Shown: positions 46,901 through 53,929 of the stretch, piece after piece | Layout: every line of letters starts with the position of its first letter | Numbering within the stretch: position 1 is the stretch's first letter | Source: Lucinisca nassula | Taxonomy: Eukaryota; Mollusca; Bivalvia; Lucinida; Lucinidae | Direction: 5' to 3' | Length of the DNA stretch: 64,000 nt | NCBI GenBank assembly: GCA_963580285.1 | Contig: OY757010.1 | Location: 61,340,406-61,404,405, forward strand | Notes under the pieces: generated by a model | Database searches by the model: none | What the model was told of the DNA's origin: nothing | What the model saw: only the letters and a program-made list of their open reading frames with translations | Translations under genes and position numbers: made by a program

Positions 46901-49900
46901 CTCATCCGAGCTTTTATCCCTGACTTACTTGTTTGTAAGTTTCAAGGAGATCCGATCAAAACTGAAGCGGCTACAGTGATTAAAAGGTCAAAATAAGCAT
47001 TTTTAGCAATGTAGGAGACATAACTCCGTGCGTAATTGACGGACATTTGTTTGTTTGTTTATTTGATTTACCCTTTAACGTCCCCGTCAGCACTATTTTG
47101 GTTATTTTGGAGACATTGCTTCCAATTGTGTGGGACTTTTACCCGACATTGAGATGAAATGACATCTTAATCCCTACCGCCCAATGAAACCAATAGGGTT
47201 TGTAAGCATGGGCGGTCCGACTCGCAGCAATTTTCCTGGGCAGGCTTAGACGTTTTAAGCGGATTAGCAGTACTCATGTGCGGTCGGTATCCGCTCTGCG
47301 TGGACGCATAGACCAATCTATTTCTTCAAGTCCCGACGGGCAGGGGCGGAATTGACGGACATCGCTAGTTTTCGAACTCATCCTAACTTTCAACTCTGAC
47401 TTACTTGAATTTAAGTTTCAGGAAGATCCGATCAAAACTGAAGGGGCTACGGTGATGTCAATGTCAAAAAAGACATTTTTAGCAATCAAGGGGGCGTAAC
47501 TCTATAATTAATGGGCTGACCTTTCCAGTTTTCGAACTCATCCGAGCTTTCATATCCAGTCCACTTATACATAAGTTTCAGACAGATCCGATCAAAACTG
47601 AAGGTGCTACGGTTATGACAAGCATTGTTCCATTGTATGTCTATTGGACCTTGTGGTTGCCATAGCAACCAACGTTTTCATTCGATTTCGATTAAAAGCT
47701 AATGTCATCAATGCCCAACCAGGTTTCATGCAGTTTTGTTTGTTTGTTTTGAGGTTCAATGTCCCTATCAACAATATGTAGGTCATTTTAGAAACGTCGC
47801 TTGCATTTTTCTGGGACTTTTACCCGACAATGAGATGAAATGACAGCTCATGCCCTGGTGCCCAATAAGATTTATATGCATGGCCAGTCCTACTTGCACC
47901 GCTTTGCCTTGGCAGGCTAAGATCTTGTAAGCGGTTTACCAGTACCCATGTGCTGTCGGTTTCAGTTCTTCGTGGAAGCACCATGCATCCCAATCTATTT
48001 CTTCAAGCCCCGTCGGGCGGCAGCCAGTATTTAAGCAGTAAAACATCTATCGTATATAGAAATATAGTGGATAATGTGACGTCATTCAAAATGTGTCATG
48101 TGTGAAATACATGACGTCACCCTTGACGACGTCAAATTTTCATTGAAATATTTTTGAGTTTCTGTGGCAATAAAACCGATTTAAAGTAGATGCAGATATA
48201 TGATGAACAAGATGCTTGTTTGTAAGATTCCTATTAACCCATTTTGGACCAGAGACCCGCATCACGTTAACAAGTCTGTAAAATGAACACCCCATTAAAC
48301 CCAACTTTATATAGAGAAAACTGGGGTTTACGGGGGTAGCCATTATTTTTCTTATTTTTGCCCCAAGACATAAGTTGTGAGTACTCGTTTGAACCGCCGT
48401 TCTAACGAGCACCCACAACCTATGCTTGCAGTGTTTATAAGAAAAATATCGCGGATTTTCATCATAAAAATGGCCTTTTTGGAGGTGTAAAAATACACTT
48501 TGTCGCACGGGTGTGTTATCGTAATGCATAACGGGTAATTGGCAAACAGTGCAGTACCAAGATCAGACGCCGCAGAACCCGGCGTCTGATCAGTGCCTCC
48601 ACTGTTTGCTAACAGTTAAGCCATTTTCCAAATAAATTTTGTTGAAAGCACAACTTGACACCCGTAAATTTTGAAATGAACCCCTGCTATATATAAGGAA
48701 GAAAATTCCATTTGGTACAAAAAGGGTTAGGAGGAAGTTTCCATTTGGTACAAAAAGGGTTTGTACACACGCACGCACATACGATAAGAAAGCTGTAAGA
48801 AGACATACCCTGTAATCCAGATATAATGATCTGCTGGATGATCGTTATATTGTTCCGTCGTCCACTTTTCGAAAGCTTCCAGTGAGGCGTTCAAATCTAA
48901 TGCGTGATTGAAGTGAGAAGATAGAAAATCGACAGTATCTAATGAGCTGTTGTATCGTATCCAGGTCTGTTTGGTCGGTAGCTACAATATGACTTTATAT
49001 GTAAAACATTCATAAAGGCAACATGTCAATGTGTTATAATGCTTTCTTAGATTGGTGTACATTTGTAATGATGACATTTTCTAACCTTCCCCCTATGATA
49101 CCAGCGTTGAAAGCGTTCAAGTCGTCTTTATATCGTATAGATATGGTACTTTTTTATTGGTCGATTCTTTGTCAGCAAACAGTCTAGACGCGTCTGATCA
49201 GGGTACGCGGCATCTGTTACTAGTGTTAAGTCGGTTCCTTATTTTCTATTCATTTTCCTTATTCTTTACTTATTTTTTCAATTTTTGTATAAAGGGTCAT
49301 CTCAGTAAAGGTAAAGGTCGATTATCCGCCCCATCAAAATAAGTCGACTTCACGTTTCGACTACTGTTAAACTAAGACGACTATTCGTAAATATGCTAAT
49401 AAAAAGACTCGATGCTCAATTTCGAAGTTATAAACTGAGAATAAGAAAAACAGAAATAAACCTACATTTCTTTTCTTTTTCCTTTTTTTTTTCTCACTCG
49501 ATGCTCAGGTTCATACAACTTTCGACGCGGTGTAACAGAACATTTGCGAATGGCACATTCATTATCATTTAACCATTGTCCTGCTAAGCCCAGACTATGC
49601 CTTATCTTTCAAACAATGTAGATCTAGATGAGATGGCTTCTGAAGAAGCTATCTGATCAGGATCTTCATTGTTTATCATTCAGTTTATGAATTCATTGCA
49701 GTAATTTGCATCAATAAATCTGATTGGTTGATAATTAGTAGTATGTGTGGCATATTTAAATATTCAGCAGGACAAGGGTTACTTCTAAGCATAATGGTAT
49801 AAGTTTCAAAATCAAGCAAGTATCAATTGCAAATAAGGAATAGGGCATAAATCAAAATTTTCCTTATTCCTTATTCTATTTAACTATGCGATGAGGTATA

Positions 49901-52900
49901 ATATATAAATAGAACATTTGCGTTTAGCATATTCATCATCATTTCTACTTCGGATCATAATAGTGTAGGTTTCGAAATCAAGCGACTATCAATAGCGAAT
50001 AAGGATTAAGGAATAAGCCTAAATTTTCCTTATTCCTTGTTCATTTCTCAGCTTCATAGAACTTTGAGACGCGGTGTTACAGAACATTTGTGAATTGCAC
50101 ATTTATCATGACCATATTTAATGATCTGTCATTCCTAGCTGTCACACGAGTTTTGTAGCTAACTTCCGGCTTTGACTCAGAACTACTGAAATATGACTCC
50201 GAGAAAAAACGTAGTCCGGCTTGGTTTCAGTTTTAGCGCAATTTCGCTCAAATCATAATTATCAGATAAATTTGGATATGTTCATATGAATACATTTATT
50301 GATTTAATGTTTGCAAATACCTTGCCGCAATCATTAATTATATAACCTATATTCGAGATTTTTTACTCTTTCACTCCTGAGTTTCAGAACAGGACTCTTG
50401 TGTGCATTTATTCTTATAGAAAGGTTCTTTTTCCCAGTCCATTGACATGATGGCCAACATTGTACATGTAGATCCTGGCGGGACTACCCGTTACGTGCCG
50501 TCTCATCTGGATCTACAATGTTTGCACCGGTCTACTGGGTTGAAAATAGCGCTTTTATGAATTCCAAGCAGTCACAAATAAAATAGGGTTAACATCACTT
50601 AACTGACCAACATCGAAAATGGTATCCCACCCTTTTTTAAGAGGTCTAATTACAAAATATTTTGTCACGCTATTAATTGAGAATTTTAAATCAGATTCCG
50701 TACCTTAAGCAAACAGTGAAGGCACCGATCAGGCGCCATATTCTGTGGCCTTTGATCAGAGCCATAAATGTTTCCGAATGTCCCAGAAATGGGACTATGG
50801 TCACTGATGGGTAAATATGTTAATCGCTGGAAGTTTCGGTTAATTTCGTGTGCATCCGATAAACGCTTAAGATGCCAATCACAACAAATTTCGTCTGCTG
50901 TATTGTCTGCTGGTAACGTTAAAAGTCACTGTTGCAAACAGTATGGGCCCAGATCAGACAGGTCCTCTAGGAGCGGTTTGGCTCAATAGTAACACTATTT
51001 GACTACATGCAAAACTAGGTTTGAAAAATTTGCAAGAATATAAATCAGACGACATAAACAGTGTCATCTAAGATCCTGAACTGACACTTAACCTTGAAAT
51101 ACCAGTATTTTAAACAAATGGTGTAGACCGTGATCTGGGTCTACAGTGTTTGTCAAACTCAACACATGAGTCCTGTCCATATTGGGGGTGGGGGGGGGGG
51201 GTTGTTGGTGTCGTGTATCTTGCGTCACTGGGGCGTCCAGCTGATATTGGCTTACAGTAGGGCAAAGCCTGCTGTCCTGGCAGCAGGAAAGCCTGCTGTC
51301 CTTGCACCAGGAAAGCCTGCTGTCCTTGCAGCAGGAAAGCCTGCTGTCCTTGCAGCAGGAAAGCCTGCTGTCCTTGCAGCAGGAAAGCCTGCTGTCCTTT
51401 CAGCAGGAAAGCCTGCTGTCCTTGCAGCAGGAAAGCCTGCTGTCCTTGCAGGAGGTAAGGGATAAGAGGGGGTATGTTGTTATTTCTTCAGTTTCTACAC
51501 TTCATGTCGTTTTCCTTTTTCTCCCCTGTCCTTGACTTTCATCTCCTCTGCTGTCTCTTCTCTCTCTTTTCTCCCTGTCTCTGGGAGACGACTCATTATG
51601 ACCGCAAGGGTTGACGTGTCGTTAAATATAGACCTTACTATACCATACGATTATTTTTCAATAACCGTAAAGTTGGTTTCCTCAAATCGACGATAGTCAC
51701 GAGGACTCCATCATGCCTTATAACTTTAACGCTCTGCATGCTGGGTATAATTTTCAGGAGACGACACTTTGAAATATTTTCTTATAAATTTTCCAGAAAA
51801 CAGGATTTGACATTTCATGCAAGTTGTCTCCTATGGAGACAATTTGCATGAGATGTCAAGTCATGTTATCTAGGAAAAATAAAAAAAATATCAACAATTT
51901 GTCGTCTGCTGAATTAGCCCGGAATAAATTTGAAACCTTTTTATTCACGAATTTCTCGTAGAGTCTGTCATTTCTGTGCCTTTTGGTGCTTTGATTACTT
52001 CTAAGCATAATAGTATAGGCTTCGAAATCAAGCTAGTATTAATTAGGAACAAGTAATAAATCAACATTTCTCTTTCATTCTAATGGTATAGGTCTCGAAA
52101 TCCAGCAAGTTCCAATTGCGATTTAGGCATAAGGAATAAATCAAAATTTTCCAGAATTCCTTATTCGGTTTGTAAGAGAAAAGAACTATGCGACGAACGT
52201 AATAGAACATTTGCGTATATCGCATTCATTATCATTTTTACTTCCAAGCATAATGGTATATGTTTCGAAAATCAAGCAAGTGTCAATAAGAAATAAGGAA
52301 TAAATCAAAATTTTCCTTATTCCTTATTCGATGTAACTATGCGACAAGGTGTAATATATAAATACAGTAAAAGTCCGCTATTAAGACCATCTAAAATTAA
52401 AAAAAAAATCTGTTTTAAAAAAGTTTATTGAGAATGTTTCGATTATTCTTTCTTTCTGTTTTCTACACCTAGTATCTCCTAAAAAGAGACCACCTTTGGA
52501 AATGTTCAAAAGTGGCCTTAAAGACCACTTTTGAACAGTCCCAAAGGTGGTCTTAATATAGGCATTTTACTGTATAACATTTGCGTGTAGCGTATTCATC
52601 ATAATATTTACATCTAAGCATAATGGTACATGTATAGGTCTCGAAATCCAGCAAGTTTTAATTGCGAATAAGGAATAAATCAAAATTTTCCTCATTCCTT
52701 ATTCGATTTGCAGCTTCATAGAATTTTGCGACGCGGCGCAGCATGGTACATTCATCATCATTCTCTGCCGCCCAATGAAACCAAGCCGACAGGGCTTGAG
52801 ATGTCATTTCATCTCAATGCCGGGTAAAAGTCCCTAAAAATTGGAAGCAGTGTCTCCAAAATGATCTATATAGTGTTGACGGGGACGTTAAACATCAAAC

Positions 52901-53109
52901 CAACCAAACAAACAAACCAATGAAACCAATAGGGTTTATGTACTCGGGCGAATATCGCTCTCAGGCGGGGAATATAATCTCATGTTCCCCGTCAAGAATC
53001 AAAATTACTTATAATATTGAGGCTAACTTACCGTGGCTATAAATATTCCAGTCAGTTCTACAGTTAGGGTAAAGCTGGTGTCTTGTATGCTTTGAAAACG
53101 TTCACTCAC
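28807..53109 (-). CDS. ADAMTS/mig-17-like pseudo-metalloproteinase gene (8 exons, partial)
   Basis: Eight exons with AG/GT borders, in order 53109-53032, 48981-48809, 41401-41296, 40559-40401, 38210-38084, 35447-35334, 32347-32290 and 28965-28807. Seven exons join in frame; between 48809 and 41401 the phases require one small exon that I could not find. The protein matches the reprolysin fold (N-terminal strands, Met-turn YVMTP), the ADAMTS cysteine-rich domain (CL..D ... LPG.Y..D.QC...FG ... CKNGDC) and a C-terminal Cys-rich module. The zinc site reads AQRIGLSLGLTVD where active enzymes have HExxHxxGxxHD, so it should not be a protease. N-terminal signal/propeptide exons and the 3' end are not identified. 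All introns are crowded with repeats. Confidence 0.82.
28966..29314 (-). repeat. R2 fragment, diverged
   Basis: About 29147-29290 is a diverged reverse piece of R2 (GACACCAAAAGGGAA ... CACAACTTTCCCCCAAAATGGCCAA). The rest is intron sequence without recognised content. Confidence 0.5.
29315..30205 (+). mobile_element. Pearl-like element, 3' truncated
   Basis: Starts AACCAGTGCTTCAGCTGAAG like the copy at 54780 and contains AAGGTCAAGGTCA. About 1.6 core units of ~330 bp follow (ACCATATATGG...GGCGGCCATTTTGG; GCCTCGGCGAGGC hairpin), with a GGACGGACAGACAGAC link between units. The second unit stops at GGAATGTAATA and the terminal hairpin is missing. Confidence 0.75.
30286..30858 (-). repeat. R1 copy carrying an R2 segment
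   Basis: R1 sequence 30286-30472 and 30756-30858 is separated exactly by an R2 segment (30473-30755). The same right-hand R2/R1 junction recurs at 34304/34305, so the composite existed before both copies were placed here. Confidence 0.8.
30473..30755 (+). repeat. R2 segment within R1
   Basis: Starts TCGATTTAAGCCCCC and ends CACTTCTATTTTCAG. With the preceding G it would have GT...AG ends, hence intron-like, but on the strand opposite to the R1 tail. Confidence 0.75.
30859..31320. other. Intron sequence, nothing recognised
   Basis: Only an imperfect C/A-rich run (CCCTCCCCCCCCCACACACAC, 31232-31254) stands out. Confidence 0.5.
31321..31830 (-). repeat. R2 fragments, reverse
   Basis: 31321-31433 and about 31654-31760 match R2 in reverse (GACACCAAAGGGAAAGAAC; CCCACAAAATGGTCAACTGGC). 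Intervening sequence is unassigned. Confidence 0.6.
31966..32196 (-). mobile_element. MITE-like family M4, copy 1
   Basis: About 230 bp, ends AGCCCAAGCGAATTTGTGTC and CAAAATCGCTTGACGGGGCC, with an internal imperfect palindrome of GCGAAGGTTCAGGCGAGCCT type. A copy in inverse orientation lies at 42806-43041. The open frame on the minus strand is part of the repeat. Confidence 0.75.
32290..32347 (-). CDS. Exon: CKNGDC loop
   Basis: 58 nt, acceptor CTCTTTCAG, donor GTAAGTC. It encodes RCKNGDCEDDSSVHATDNV; the C..G.C loop closes the cysteine-rich domain. It ends phase 1, matching the next exon. Confidence 0.88.
32506..32776 (-). repeat. R1 copy
   Basis: Reverse orientation with a deletion after CAAGCCCTGCC that removes the CCCAATGAAACC block. 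Confidence 0.78.
32777..33878. other. Intron sequence, no feature supported
   Basis: Open frames at 33187-33444, 33412-33618 and 33622-33837 show no family resemblance and no splice signals that fit the gene. About 33800-33860 is a weak R1 scrap (GGAGCGGTACGACTAGCACC). Confidence 0.5.
33879..34084. mobile_element. MITE M2, complete copy
   Basis: Termini TTAATCCTTATCTTGCTGAA and complement AACAGCAAAATAAGGGTTAA. Palindrome 33986-34049 with arms TAGATCCTGATGGCTTC / GAAGCCATCTGATCTGGATC. Confidence 0.85.
34086..34402. repeat. R2/R1 composite, 5' truncated
   Basis: R2 3' part (34086-34304, ending CACTTCTGTTTTAG) fused to the R1 5' half (34305-34402), the same fusion as at 30755/30756. A C-run of 15 at 34390-34404 ends it. 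Confidence 0.75.
34597..34801. mobile_element. MITE M3 copy
   Basis: Ends CAGTAAAAATTCCTATATTG and AATACAGGAATTTTACTG. A strong hairpin of GGGACTGTTCAAAAGTGGTC with its complement at 34627-34680. A second degenerate M3 piece follows to about 34980. Confidence 0.82.
34981..35333. other. Intron sequence, nothing recognised
   Basis: No repeat or exon identified between the M3 pieces and the 35334-35447 exon. Confidence 0.5.
35334..35447 (-). CDS. Exon: ADAMTS cysteine-rich domain, middle
   Basis: 114 nt, acceptor ACATTTTAG, donor GTACTAAG, phase 0 on both sides. It encodes EKYGNQYSDICHGLLCCNSS ... PMEGTSCDAYK; the C..L.C and EGT.C pattern is diagnostic of the domain. Confidence 0.9.
35712..36090. 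mobile_element. MITE M1 copy, rearranged
   Basis: Two left termini in tandem (ACGAAAACACGCCTATAC at 35713 and ACGAAAACACGCCTATAT at 35788), then the core palindrome 35896-35968 and a partial second core arm (CGAGGCGGTTCTAACGAGTA near 35988). The right terminus is lost. Confidence 0.78.
36091..36835. other. Intron sequence; M1 scrap
   Basis: About 36713-36838 holds a diverged M1 fragment (TTTTAAGATGAAAAACG, GTGGGTACACGTTTGAACC, TTTACCCCTGTAAACC twice). The 121-residue open frame 36458-36093 has no recognisable similarity. Confidence 0.5.
36836..37183 (+). repeat. R2 copy, 5' truncated
   Basis: Begins in the middle of R2 (CTCATGCGGACTGAACAAAT) and ends at GATCATTG without the TTTTCAG end. Confidence 0.72.
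37418..37444. repeat. Poly-A run
   Basis: Adenine run of about 26, interrupted by nothing; no SINE body adjoins it. Confidence 0.85.
37567..37664. repeat. ~98-bp imperfect palindrome
   Basis: Arms CTCAACGTAGAAGTAACGTT and GAAACAA pair with their complements around TGTTGAAAA; outer arms CAGCAGACA / TGCCTGCAG also pair. Foldback element with AACGTT-rich arms. Confidence 0.75.
37692..37968. mobile_element. MITE M1b copy
   Basis: Reverse relative to 9352: CACCACGTGAACAAGTCCG at the left, CGGGTGTGTTATCATAATG at the right, core palindrome 37799-37866. Confidence 0.82.
38084..38210 (-). CDS. Exon: ADAMTS cysteine-rich domain, first part
   Basis: 127 nt, acceptor CCTTCCCAG, donor GTAAGTTC. It encodes SCLIKDSSDPLTLLPDF then KLPGIYIEADHQCEYVFG, the CL.D..P..LP...PG..Y..D.QC...FG signature of ADAMTS-type cysteine-rich domains. 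Phase 2 in, phase 0 out. Confidence 0.9.
38283..38530 (-). repeat. R1 copy, diverged
   Basis: Reverse orientation; among the most diverged copies (AGGTTTTACATCCCCGTCAA; TCTAAGGAGCGGTCAGACTC). Begins 73 bp beyond the exon at 38084-38210. Confidence 0.72.
38531..39193. other. Intron sequence, nothing recognised
   Basis: Open frames on either strand lack splice context and similarity. Confidence 0.5.
39194..39636 (+). repeat. R2 copy
   Basis: Starts GGGCCCATCGGAGTC. A deletion removes the TTGTGTTCACGGAGATG block. It ends CCTTCACTTCTATATT, so the CAG end is mutated here. Confidence 0.75.
39750..39890. mobile_element. MITE M2, partial
   Basis: One arm of the palindrome is deleted (AAACAGTGTAGATTCTGATC directly followed by AGACTGTTTGC). 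The right arm AGGGGTTGTTGTGGTCAGC remains. Confidence 0.65.
40115..40336. mobile_element. MITE M3, complete copy
   Basis: CAGTCAAATTCCGCTATTAA at the left and ATATAGGAATTTTACTG at the right, with TA on both sides as target duplication. Hairpin GACTGTTCAAAAGTGGTCTT / complement at 40250-40318. Ends 65 bp before the 40401-40559 exon. Confidence 0.85.
40401..40559 (-). CDS. Exon: second half of zinc motif, Met-turn
   Basis: 159 nt, acceptor TTTATTTCAAG, donor GTACAT. LGLTVDSKGNDCEDDGYVMT continues the motif: the Gly and Asp are kept, the third His is Val. The Met-turn (VMTP), W.FSDCS and the end of the domain follow. It joins the neighbours in phase on both sides. Confidence 0.9.
40726..41007. 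mobile_element. MITE M1b, complete copy
   Basis: CATTACGATAACACACCCG at the left, TTGTTCACGTGATG at the right. Core palindrome 40836-40901 nearly perfect. Confidence 0.87.
41296..41401 (-). CDS. Exon: first half of degenerate zinc motif
   Basis: 106 nt, acceptor ATTTTGTAG, donor GTACAC. It encodes QGYNMSMCTNRSISV ... TRIAQRIGL, with the family cysteine (MC) and the RS.SV motif. The last codons sit where HExxH belongs: His to Gln, Glu to Arg, second His to Leu. The exon ends with AG; the first base of the next exon makes Ser. Confidence 0.88.
41578..41924. mobile_element. MITE M5 with CAGTMGAACTT termini, holding the M1 core
   Basis: Inverted ends CAGTCGAACTTTAATGGCTC and GAGCCATCGAAGTTCTACTG, with TA before the left end. 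Its centre (41718-41784) is a palindrome with the layout of the M1 core but changed at several positions in both arms (GTGTGTACTCATTAGAATCG opposite CGATTCTAATGAGTACACAC). Confidence 0.85.
42058..42263. mobile_element. MITE M2, complete copy
   Basis: TTAACCCTCATCTTGCTGAA at the left, ACAGCAAGATAAGGGTTA at the right. Palindrome 42166-42224 (TAGATCCTGATCAGGTGG ... CCACCTGATCTGGATCTAC). Confidence 0.86.
42272..42479. mobile_element. MITE M1 copy, shortened
   Basis: CATAACGAAAACATGCCTAA at the left, TATAGGCGTGTTTTCGTAATG at 42459-42479 at the right. The core palindrome is degenerate and an 18-T run interrupts the right arm. Confidence 0.8.
42480..42805. other. Intron sequence, nothing recognised
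   Basis: Overlapping open frames on both strands (42488-42760 minus, 42528-42797 plus) have no recognisable similarity. The small exon missing from the host gene must lie somewhere in 41402-48808, but no candidate here has the needed phases. Confidence 0.45.
42806..43041 (+). mobile_element. MITE-like family M4, copy 2
   Basis: Inverse of 31966-32196, about 11 kb away: GGGCCCCGTCAAGCGATTTT at the left, ACAAATTCGCTTGGCAGGGC at the right, with the same internal palindrome. Confidence 0.76.
43042..43652. other. Intron sequence, nothing firmly recognised
   Basis: Two short segments containing CCTCGTTATACCGACAG and CGAATGCCGCTATAAAG look like inverted-repeat scraps of another CAGT-type MITE, but ends are not visible. 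Confidence 0.4.
43653..46330. repeat. Pearl-like head and ~165-bp tandem array (about 14 units)
   Basis: Opens ACAAGAGGGCCAAGATGGCG..TCGCTCACC, the head seen on other pearl-like repeats (57991, 62551). From about 44080 units of ~165 bp repeat: GAAATGTAGGCGCTAGAGCG, T-run, AATAGCCACAGTGACCTTGA, CTCGAGATATTGTCATAAGG, ACATTTGTGTGAAGTTATAT. Units differ by 10-20 percent. Many carry TGACCTTGACCTTGAGG. The open frames are by-products of the repeats. Confidence 0.82.
46331..47630. repeat. ~175-bp tandem array (about 6 units)
   Basis: Units share TTTCAAGAAGATCCGATCAA, AACTGAAGGGGCTACGGTGA and ATCAAGGGGACGTAACTCTA. The array is interrupted by an R1 insertion at 47043-47352; the repeated GACGGACAT on both sides of R1 is the likely target duplication. 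Confidence 0.8.
47043..47352 (-). repeat. R1 copy inserted in tandem array
   Basis: Complete, T-rich tail at the left. Flanking direct repeat (ATTGACGGACAT before, ATTGACGGACAT after) indicates target-site duplication of about 12 bp, supporting retrotransposition of R1. Confidence 0.85.
47735..48020 (-). repeat. R1 copy
   Basis: Reverse orientation, TTTGTTTGTTTT tail at the left, ends CCCCGTCGGGCGGCAG. Confidence 0.78.
48021..48259. other. Intron sequence; TGACGTCA-rich
   Basis: Three GACGTCA words and a short palindrome (GTGACGTCATTCAAAATG / CATGACGTCAC) at about 48077-48120; no gene. Confidence 0.5.
48260..48526. mobile_element. MITE M1b copy
   Basis: CATCACGTTAACAAGTC at the left, CACGGGTGTGTTATCGTAATG at 48506-48526. 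The core palindrome has lost its middle (GAACCGCCGTTCTAACG). Confidence 0.8.
48541..48742. mobile_element. M2b element
   Basis: Palindrome 48542-48610 (GGCAAACAGTGCAGTACCAA ... CACTGTTTGC, GACGCCGCAGAACCCGGCGTC centre) with an arm TGACACCCGTAAATTTTGAA and AAAAAGGGTTAG terminus. Ordered like the split copy 56306-56364/62113-62255. Ends 66 bp from the 48809 exon. Confidence 0.75.
48809..48981 (-). CDS. Exon: reprolysin-like domain, helix and 'D-H-Y' strand
   Basis: 173 nt, acceptor ATATTGTAG, donor GTATGTC, starts phase 0 and ends phase 2. The 57 codons end ADHYIWITG, the place where the family has (D)HxxxxTG/TR; F..W precedes it at the usual distance. It joins the previous exon in frame. Confidence 0.82.
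49172..49216. repeat. M2 palindrome, degenerate
   Basis: Half-palindrome CAGCAAACAGTCTAGACGCG with GTCTGATCAGGGTACGCGGC; arms reduced. Confidence 0.5.
49569..49781. mobile_element. MITE M2 copy
   Basis: TTAACCATTGTCCTGCTAAG at the left, TTCAGCAGGACAAGGGTTA at the right. Palindrome 49614-49673 with GATGGCTTCTGAAGAAGC centre. Confidence 0.83.
50455..50525. repeat. M2 palindrome, arm-altered
   Basis: ACATTGTACATGTAGATCCT ... GGATCTACAATGTTTGC with a GC-rich diverged centre (GGCGGGACTACCCG). Confidence 0.65.
50707..50775. repeat. M2 palindrome
   Basis: AGCAAACAGTGAAGGCACCG and the other arm AGAGCCATAAATGTTTCC, centre GGCGCCATATTCTGTGGCC. Confidence 0.65.
50932..51155. repeat. Two partial M2 palindromes
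   Basis: GCAAACAGTATGGGCCCAGA at 50935 (one arm) and AAATGGTGTAGACCGTGATC..GGGTCTACAGTGTTTG at 51115-51153 (short, centre lost). Confidence 0.55.
51186..51600 (+). repeat. R3 repeat with expanded 24-bp minisatellite
   Basis: Nine tandem units of AAAGCCTGCTGTCCTTGCAG+CAGG at 51241-51456 within an R3 element (flanks as at 12330 and 62905, where one unit or a remnant is present). CCTGCTG and CAGCAGG in each unit are complementary, so every unit can fold. Because 24 is a multiple of three, all frames stay open and produce repeating octapeptides (for example KPAVLAAG); I regard that as a by-product. Confidence 0.88.
51770..51910. repeat. ~140-bp imperfect palindrome
   Basis: Arms GACGACACTTTGAAATATTT ... 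GACATTTCATGCAAGTTGTC and their complement around CTCCTATGGAG near 51836. Confidence 0.82.
52365..52572. mobile_element. MITE M3, complete copy
   Basis: CAGTAAAAGTCCGCTATTAA at the left, TATAGGCATTTTACTG at the right, TA on both sides. Hairpin AATGTTCAAAAGTGGCCTTA / complement at 52498-52556. Confidence 0.85.
52768..52912 (+). repeat. R1 3' half
   Basis: Plus orientation, from GCCGCCCAATGAAACC to GACGGGGACGTTAAAC and AAAC tail; CCAATGAAACCAATAGGG is repeated after the tail. Confidence 0.75.
53032..53109 (-). CDS. Exon: start of reprolysin-like domain
   Basis: 78 nt, acceptor CTCTTTAAAG, donor GTAAGTTA, phase 0 at both ends. It encodes VSERFQSIQDTSFTLTVELT then GIFIAT, the beta-strand region that opens reprolysin domains (R-[YF]..I pattern). 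Confidence 0.75.
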
Positions 53110-53385
53110 CTTTAAAGAGACAATATTATGATTGTACGTATTTTACCATATTGACATGCCAAAGTTTATATCTGATAATGCACGAATATGTATATATGCA
53201 ATGAGTGCCATTTTTCATGACCCCCAAACAAATAGCCACAATCCTGCTGAATAAATTAATTTAGTCACATCTATTTCTGACTACCCACTTATCAAATTAC
53301 TTAGTTTAAACGTATATTTTTATTTTTCTCAAACACATTAACATTATAAAGGATTAGAACGAAAGCTAAAAGCTTATTTAGTTCT

Positions 53386-53663
53386 CATCACGTCAACAAG
53401 TCCGTGAAATAAAGACCCCCCTAACCCCCATTTTATATAGAGAAAACTGGGGTTTACGGGGGTAAACATTATTTTCCTTATTTCTGCTCCAAGACATAGG
53501 TTGTGGGTACCCGTTAGAACCGCCTCAATGAGGCGGTTCTAACGAGCATCCAAAACCTATGTTCTGAGTATGAATCAGAAAGATATCACAAGTTTTCATC
53601 AGAAAAATACCTTTTTGGAGGTATGAAAAATGCATATATCACAGGGTGTGTGTTATCGTAATG
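53386..53663. mobile_element. MITE M1b copy
   Basis: CATCACGTCAACAAGTCCG at the left, GTGTGTTATCGTAATG at the right. Core palindrome 53497-53564 nearly perfect. Confidence 0.86.
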
Positions 53664-53929
53664 TTCTCCCGTAACATGTAATTGTATTAAAGAATGGCAG
53701 AAACTGTCGAAATGAGCAAAATTGTTTACAAGTGGTTATATTAATTACATTTACTGCAATAATAATAATGAGAAAAAGAAGAAGGGAAAGAAGAAGAAGA
53801 AAACAGAAGAAGGAGAAGACGATTAAGAAGGGCATGATGATGATAAAGACAAACATGCGTAAAATGAATATTAATAGAACTTGACGGTAATGTATAAAAT
53901 AATTTGTTTTTCTACAAAAACGCAGATGT

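Larger units (their letters stand above)
49395..52760. repeat. Interspersed ~175-bp tandem family (AAGGAATAAATC)
   Basis: At least seven units at about 49395-49568, 49785-49960, 49961-50112, 51995-52105, 52106-52245, 52246-52362 and 52600-52760 share TTCTAAGCATAATGGTATA, TCGAAATCAAGCAAGT, AATAAGGAATAAATCAAAAT, TTTTCCTTATTCCTTATTCG and GCGACGCGGTGTAACAGAAC. MITEs M2 (49569), M3 (52365) and other repeats have landed between units, so the array is old. Confidence 0.75.

Noticed and set aside
48140..48529. 129-residue minus-strand open frame
   Set aside because: Mostly MITE M1b sequence.
41402..48808. Small exon linking the 48809 and 41401 exons
   Set aside because: Phases require one (length 2 modulo 3), but no candidate with acceptor, donor and family motif could be defended by eye.
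51241..51456. CRISPR-like array
   Set aside because: Units are contiguous with no spacers, the DNA is eukaryotic and the unit derives from a transposable repeat.
51130..51465. Repeat-protein gene from the 111-residue open frame
   Set aside because: The frame is open only because the minisatellite unit is 24 bp; all three frames stay open there and the flanks are a dispersed repeat.
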